This document shows positions 59,365 through 64,000 of a stretch of DNA of 64,000 nt, piece by piece. Source of the DNA: Bretschneidera sinensis (lineage: Eukaryota > Streptophyta > Magnoliopsida > Brassicales > Akaniaceae); NCBI GenBank assembly GCA_023935145.1, contig CM043700.1, forward strand, positions 137,979,328 to 138,043,327, written 5' to 3'. The translations under genes and the position numbers were made by a program. The first letter of the stretch is position 1. Each line of letters starts with the position of its first letter. The notes under the pieces are model-generated. The model made no database searches, was not told the origin of the DNA, and saw nothing but the letters and a program-made list of their open reading frames with translations.

Positions 59365-60290
59365 TAATCAAATCTAATAAATATATTAAAAGGCAAAGCA
59401 TTAGCCGACACACCTTGGAATAAAGTGGAACCTGACTTTTTTTTATTCTTCTTTTGCATAATGACTCAGTTGCTGTAACAACCTTTGTATACTTCTTCAA
59501 TAATCATCGGAATGGCTGAAATCCTTTTTGTAAATGTATATGCAAACGCTAACTTTAGGGTCACTATTGTAAATGTATATTATTTCTTCGAGGAATTTTT
59601 GACAGCTTGATTGACAGAGCAGCAGATAAACTTTATATATATAGAGTTATTTAGAAGAGTAATTACAATAGTGGTCTTAGGATTAAGGTTTACACATACA
59701 TTTACATAATTACAATAATGACCCTAAGATTAATTAGGGTTTACATATACATTTACCGCTATAAACTTTTGATTTTTCTCCTTTTGTTTTGATTTGTGTG
59801 TAACTTAATTTATGTTTTTTTTAAATTAAAACAATTTGAAAAGCTTGAAAAACAATACTTTAAACCTTTGACGTGATCATGTAACCAGAATTTAGGGGAA
59901 GATTTTTTTTTAATTCCAATACCTTACTCTAAAGTAAAAAAAAAAAAAATTATTCTCTTCAATGCTTTGATTTTTGCTTAATTTTTCAATAGGCATTTAT
60001 CCTTCTTTTGTACTAGCATTTGAATTTCAGAGTAGATTGCCAATAGTGTAAATTTAGTTTTTAAATTGTAACTGCAAGTGAGCTTGGTTCAATTTCATGT
60101 CGGAACAATATCCTGATTTCAATCAAATTATTATCTTCTTAATCTAATAAATGGGATTGTAATATACTGCTCCCATCAATATCATTTAACTTATATGAAA
60201 TAACAAAAATAAAGGCAGAATTCTTAATTTTTTTTTATGTAGTAATATCTATTAGTCTGCCTCTCCATCTTCCTGAATCCTCTTCTTTCT
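59365..60290. other. Spacer between small-gene copies 5 and 6
   Basis: It begins with a short R3-like piece (TTGGAATAAAGTGGAACCTGAC). At 59,530-59,760 an imperfect inverted/direct repeat of GTAAATGTATAT and AACCCTAATTAATCTTAGGG type phrases (both orientations of 'GACCCTAAGATTA...ATTTAC') suggests a small MITE-like palindrome. No gene was found. Confidence 0.4.
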
Positions 60291-60292
60291 TC

Positions 60293-60324
60293 ACTCGTTG
60301 CGTAGATCACGAAAATATCTATTG
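60293..60324 (-). pseudogene. C-terminal remnant of a small Ala-rich gene (empty-site locus)
   Basis: Reads NRYFRDLRNE-stop on the - strand, then ATTGGTGTG and CCTCTCC of the next copy's 3' flank. It is the undisturbed counterpart of the junction interrupted by the Tat element at 34,720/45,859; GTGTG at 60,325-60,329 occupies the place of the GTATG duplication. Confidence 0.72.
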
Positions 60325-60358
60325 GTGTGCCTCTCCATCTTCTTGGATCCTCCTTTCT

Positions 60359-60646
60359 TCACTTGCGCAGATTACGAATATAGGTAGCCAAACGAACAAT
60401 TCCGATCACTGCAGCTGCACCTGCAGCTGCAAATGCAGCTTCAACTAGTGCTGTACCCACGACATGTACATTATTTTCCCCAGCAATGTTTTTCATTTCT
60501 CTCAAAAAGGCTGAAGCTGCAGCTCCTGCTATAACCCCGCCATGTTCAATATATTCCCCAGCATTGTTGCTCATTTTGCTCAAAAAGGCTGAAGTTGCGC
60601 CTACTGCTATAGGTACGCCAAGTTCAATCCCAGTATTGTTGATCAT
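60359..60646 (-). CDS. Small Ala-rich protein, copy 6, tail-less (95 aa)
   Basis: Open from ATG 60646: MINNTGIELGVPIAVGATSA, SKMSNNAGEYIEHGGVI, SAFLREMKNIAGENN, an Ala-rich hydrophobic block, GIVRLATYIRNLRK. It contains two or three degenerate hydrophobic modules. Compared with copy 5, an in-frame deletion joins the RLA of GIVRLAFRVIGLF directly to the last codons, removing the KTMKAPGK motif. The deletion is shared with copy 3. It could be a diverged functional form or a pseudogene that happens to remain open. Confidence 0.5.
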   Translation of the reverse strand: MINNTGIELGVPIAVGATSAFLSKMSNNAGEYIEHGGVIAGAAASAFLREMKNIAGENNVHVVGTALVEAAFAAAGAAAVIGIVRLATYIRNLRK

Positions 60647-62510
60647 TTTCTCAAAAAGCTCGTATGTTTTTGTTCTAGTAATTATAGAGCAGGGTCATCT
60701 AAAAGAGAGCAGGCCCACTCAGCACTAGCCATCACACATTGGAATAAAGTGGAACCTGACTCTTTTTTCTTCTTCTTTTGCATGACTCAATTGCTTTAAT
60801 AAAGACAAGGTCGGCTATAATCTAACAAACCAATAATCACTGGAATGGGATAAAGGTAGTTTTTAAATAAAAATTGGATGTGAGCTACGCAATAACTTAC
60901 TTTGACGGTAACAATGGACGCATCACCTCATTTTTTGAAGACTATGACGTGAGAACCCGTAAGCAAATGTTACTTCCTTCAAGCAGAAATTTTCTCACCA
61001 TAAGTAAAAGTCTTTTCACAATTAGCGAAAATCATTCCTCGCATGGCTCAAGGCTTAAAAGTCATGTCCGAACTGTATCCATTTTTATCCATCCTGAAAA
61101 TGAGCGCAATTTAAAAACCCTTAAATCGGGAAAATCCTAATAAACCGTGCTATGCCTTTTTTCGCAAATACTTCTCTCAAAAGACCTTTTAAAACAGCTC
61201 TCTCTTCCTACTTGGGCATTTACTAAACAACCACATGAGCCCAAAAATATATGCACTCTCGTAACAAGAAGGATCAAGCAAGTATCACCGGCTGGATTTT
61301 GATATTGCCCTTCGTCCCATATATATGAATATACAAAAACAACAAAATTTAATTTTTAAAAATATAATAATTTATTTTATAAAAACACTTTTATTTAATA
61401 TATTTGTATAAATTTTATTTTATTTTATTGTTATTTAATAATTAATATTATAAAATTTAAGCCAAGATGAAAATCAAAGGTGATGATAATTCATAACATG
61501 ATGAAACACACATTGGATTGTCACTAAAAAGCAAATGTTGCATTATCTTTATATACTTTTTCAATAATCGAGGGAATGAATAGTTTTTCAAAGAATAATT
61601 CACTTTTTAGGTATTGTTTGAGATAATTGTAATGTTTGGAATCAAAAGTAATTCAGAACAATATTTGATGAAATAATTGTAGAGTTAAAACTTCTTAATG
61701 TTTGATTTAAAAAAATCATAAAACTAAAATTACGCTCATTAGAAATATACATTTCAAATTCACACACGTATCAAAAGAGATGAATTTATATACAGTTTGT
61801 GTCAATTGTCATGTTTTTTGTTCTATAAATTAGAGAGAAGAATTTTCAAGCTGCTAACTCTTGGTTTTCCATTCAAGTGATTTGCATCCAATCCCATTTT
61901 CATTCAATTTACAAGAGAAACATGAAAATTAAGACTTAAAATATTTCTTTTTTTAAAAGAAATCCTACTCTCCTTCAATTTAATTAAAATTTAATTTTTA
62001 TATTTTTGAACTTAATTTAGTCGAGATGTTAATTGATCTTTGTTATACAATCAAAATCGAAGAAAATTGAAAGCGATCCATTTGCCAGGTAGACAACAAT
62101 ATCCGACAAAATGACGTAGAAAAAATAGTTAAAACAACAATTTTGCTTTTTAGGTATCATTCGATTCAATTGTTTGGAATAAAAACCGACTTCAAAACAG
62201 TATTTTGATAAAACAAACATAAAGCTAAAACTAATTAACGTTTGATTAAAAGAACCGTGAAACTAAATATTAAGTTCCTTAAAAGCAAATACTTCAAATT
62301 TACACAGCAAGATCGAGTCCCTTAAAAGCAAACACTTCAAATTCTATCAGAGAGAGAGAGAGAACATAAATGGGATTATAGCATACTGCTCCCATCAATA
62401 CCATTAAACATGCTCGAAATAACAATAATAAAGGCAGAATCCATAATTTTTTTTATATAGTAATATCTATTAGTCTCTGCCTCTCCATCTTCCTGGATCC
62501 TCCTCTTTCT

Positions 62511-62723
62511 TCAACTATTGCGCAGATCACGAAAATATTTTTTTGGGTTCTCCTGGAAGACATCCCTGTCTATGCGTTCACCTGGCTTGCCTGGTGCTTT
62601 CATGGTCTTCTTGTTACCATTATCACTTGAACCTGAAAAAAGATAAGCCAAACCAGCAGCTCCGACCACTGCAGCTACTGCTGCACTGACGCTAAAGTTA
62701 TTTCCCCTACCATCGTTACTCAT
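62511..62723 (-). CDS. Small Ala-rich protein with KTMKAPGK tail, copy 7 (70 aa)
   Basis: MSNDGRGNNFS, SAAVAAVVGAAGLAYLFSG, SSDNGN, KKTMKAPGKPGERIDRDVF, QENPKKYFRDLRNS. It is nearly identical to copy 1 and retains the canonical PGERID tail. ATG chosen at 62723. The reading frame is intact. The last codon differs from copies 1 and 4 (Ser for Lys, from a CTA versus TTA change near 62,515), and the stop is kept. Function unknown; one possible membrane-spanning segment. Confidence 0.66.
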   Translation of the reverse strand: MSNDGRGNNFSVSAAVAAVVGAAGLAYLFSGSSDNGNKKTMKAPGKPGERIDRDVFQENPKKYFRDLRNS

Positions 62724-62799
62724 TTTGCTCAAAAAGGTCGAATGTGTATGTTGAAGATATCTCTGCTAGTACTTTGCTCATGTAATGAGACACCAAGAG

Positions 62800-62801
<2 letters not shown>

Positions 62802-62839
<38 letters not shown>
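62802..62839. promoter_or_regulatory. (TA)19 run at the TATA position of copy 7
   Basis: Thirty-eight bases, 79-116 bp upstream of the ATG at 62723, in the same context as upstream of copies 1 and 4. Confidence 0.55.
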
Positions 62840-62842
<3 letters not shown>

Positions 62843-63212
62843 CACCATGGGAATTTCAAGGCAATTTCTCCGATTAAAGCCTATAAACCCAACTGGGACC
62901 TCCGCCCCTTTTGTTGCTCCTCGTACAACTAGGCCCCCTACCCCACTGGTTCTCGTGATTCTCCCTTCCCACACTGTGATAACAAAAGCATCAATCTAAC
63001 ATCACACATGGTCTCCCACCACACCGGATCATGACGCGTATTCCCTTAAAAGTAATTTAAAAAACTAAATTAAAATTAAATTTTGATTTTTTAAAATGGA
63101 TAACCAATATGAAACCTACTAAAAAAAAGTTAGAGAATTGAAAAAAGTCTCTAACTGTGTTGTAAAGGGCCTACTATGATCGTGATAATTGTAATAAGTA
63201 TAACAAAATATT

Positions 63213-63669
63213 TGACATCGGGCAGAATAGCGATTATTTTGCAGGTTAGTCGAACAGATTGTTCACATGGAGTAACATAAGAAAAACCTTAAAAAACAAT
63301 GCAGAGAAACAGCTCTGATGTTTATTTAAAATTATGCAAATTCAATAATAATGTTTACGAAACCCTAAGACTTTATTTATAAGGTCGAAACAAAATAAAA
63401 AAATTTAAATTAAGGCTGAAATTAAAATAACTAAAATAAAAAGTTTCCTAAAAACATTAAACTGCCAATTTGAAGGCCAAAACGTCATTTTTTGGCTTAA
63501 AAATGTCAAGGCTGATTATAAAATCATGTTTTGTTCATTGGTCCGTTTCCAATCAGACTAGGGTCTTTCGGGCCTGATCTAAGCCCGTGGCCCGTTCTAA
63601 GCTGTCCATCTGTCAGTTCTACGCTGATCTGCCAACTCTGCATCATCTGACTTGGATCCTCCTGCATCA
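63213..63669. mobile_element. Solo LTR, 457 bp, with 5-bp target duplication
   Basis: The insert starts TGACATCGGG and ends CTCCTGCATCA (TG...CA). It is flanked by ATATT at 63208-63212 and 63670-63674. The paralogous unit at 26.9 kb has a single ATATT (26905-26909) and no insert. No internal coding sequence is present. Superfamily not assigned. Confidence 0.85.
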
Positions 63670-63837
63670 ATATTGTTTTTCATAGTTGCGCAAACATGAA
63701 ACTTATCTTATAAAAGACATTATTAAGCGGGATCCACTGTTGAATTATACTATGCTTAGATGAAGATCGTCATAGCCATTTATGAATTGTAGTAAATGTT
63801 GGCCTATTCAGTTTGGTCGCCACTATCGTAATAAATA

Positions 63838-63842
<5 letters not shown>

Positions 63843-63889
<47 letters not shown>
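63843..63889. repeat. (TA)n microsatellite
   Basis: About 23 TA units. The corresponding site in unit U1 (near 27,073) has only a few TA units, so this is a local expansion. Confidence 0.9.
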
Positions 63890-63891
<2 letters not shown>

Positions 63892-64000
63892 AAATTTTAA
63901 TGGCTACATGATCTTTGCATTTAGCTATCGTTTTGAAAAGTTTATAATATTTTTTTATAAAAAAAACCAAAGATAATCCAAATAGTGTCATTATTTTATT

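Larger units (their letters stand above)
61080..63990. repeat. Segmental duplication unit U7, closest partner of U1
   Basis: Same block order as 25.5-27.2 kb, with high identity including gene, TA run and outer flank. It carries one extra insertion, the solo LTR at 63,213-63,669, and a second (TA)n run at 63,843-63,889. Confidence 0.88.

Overview
This window is nuclear DNA of a eudicot plant, probably a woody one. It holds spliced genes with GT-AG introns, plant L1 LINEs, a tRNA-derived SINE, a hAT transposon, Tat- and Tekay-lineage Ty3/gypsy elements, and a class III peroxidase. The species cannot be named from sequence alone. There are two recognisable host genes, one unrecognised small-gene array, and a large nested transposon load.

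Layout. (1) Positions 1-11,660 carry a complete SET-domain histone methyltransferase of the ASHH1/SDG26 type on the + strand: ten coding exons, 500 aa. Its introns hold a SINE, three truncated LINE tails and local duplications. (2) Positions 12,240-22,850 are gene-poor and AT-rich, with a decayed L1 LINE, an RNase H fragment and simple repeats. (3) Positions 22,857-24,571 carry a three-exon secretory class III peroxidase. (4) From about 25.4 kb to the window end lies a mosaic of segmental duplications. It contains at least seven loci of a small Ala-rich protein family on the - strand, which I do not recognise. Its hallmark is a C-terminal KTMKAPGKPGERIDR..F..(N/D)PKKYF motif.

The duplicated array was later hit by mobile elements, and the paralogous copies preserve several empty sites. 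A hAT element carrying gene fragments is at 27,701-29,206 (8-bp TSD). A Tat-lineage element is at 34,726-45,853 (597-bp LTRs, TSD GTATG). It carries an antisense spliced gene with its own TATA box and a 49/98-bp tandem array. A decayed Tekay chromovirus is at 47,578-56,018, inserted in the (TA)n promoter repeat of one small gene. A solo LTR is at 63,213-63,669 (TSD ATATT).

The best candidates for undescribed biology are the small-protein array with TATA-position microsatellites, the antisense gene and hairpin-forming repeat array of the Tat element, and the hAT element with captured gene fragments. All calls were made by reading the sequence; no database search was run.
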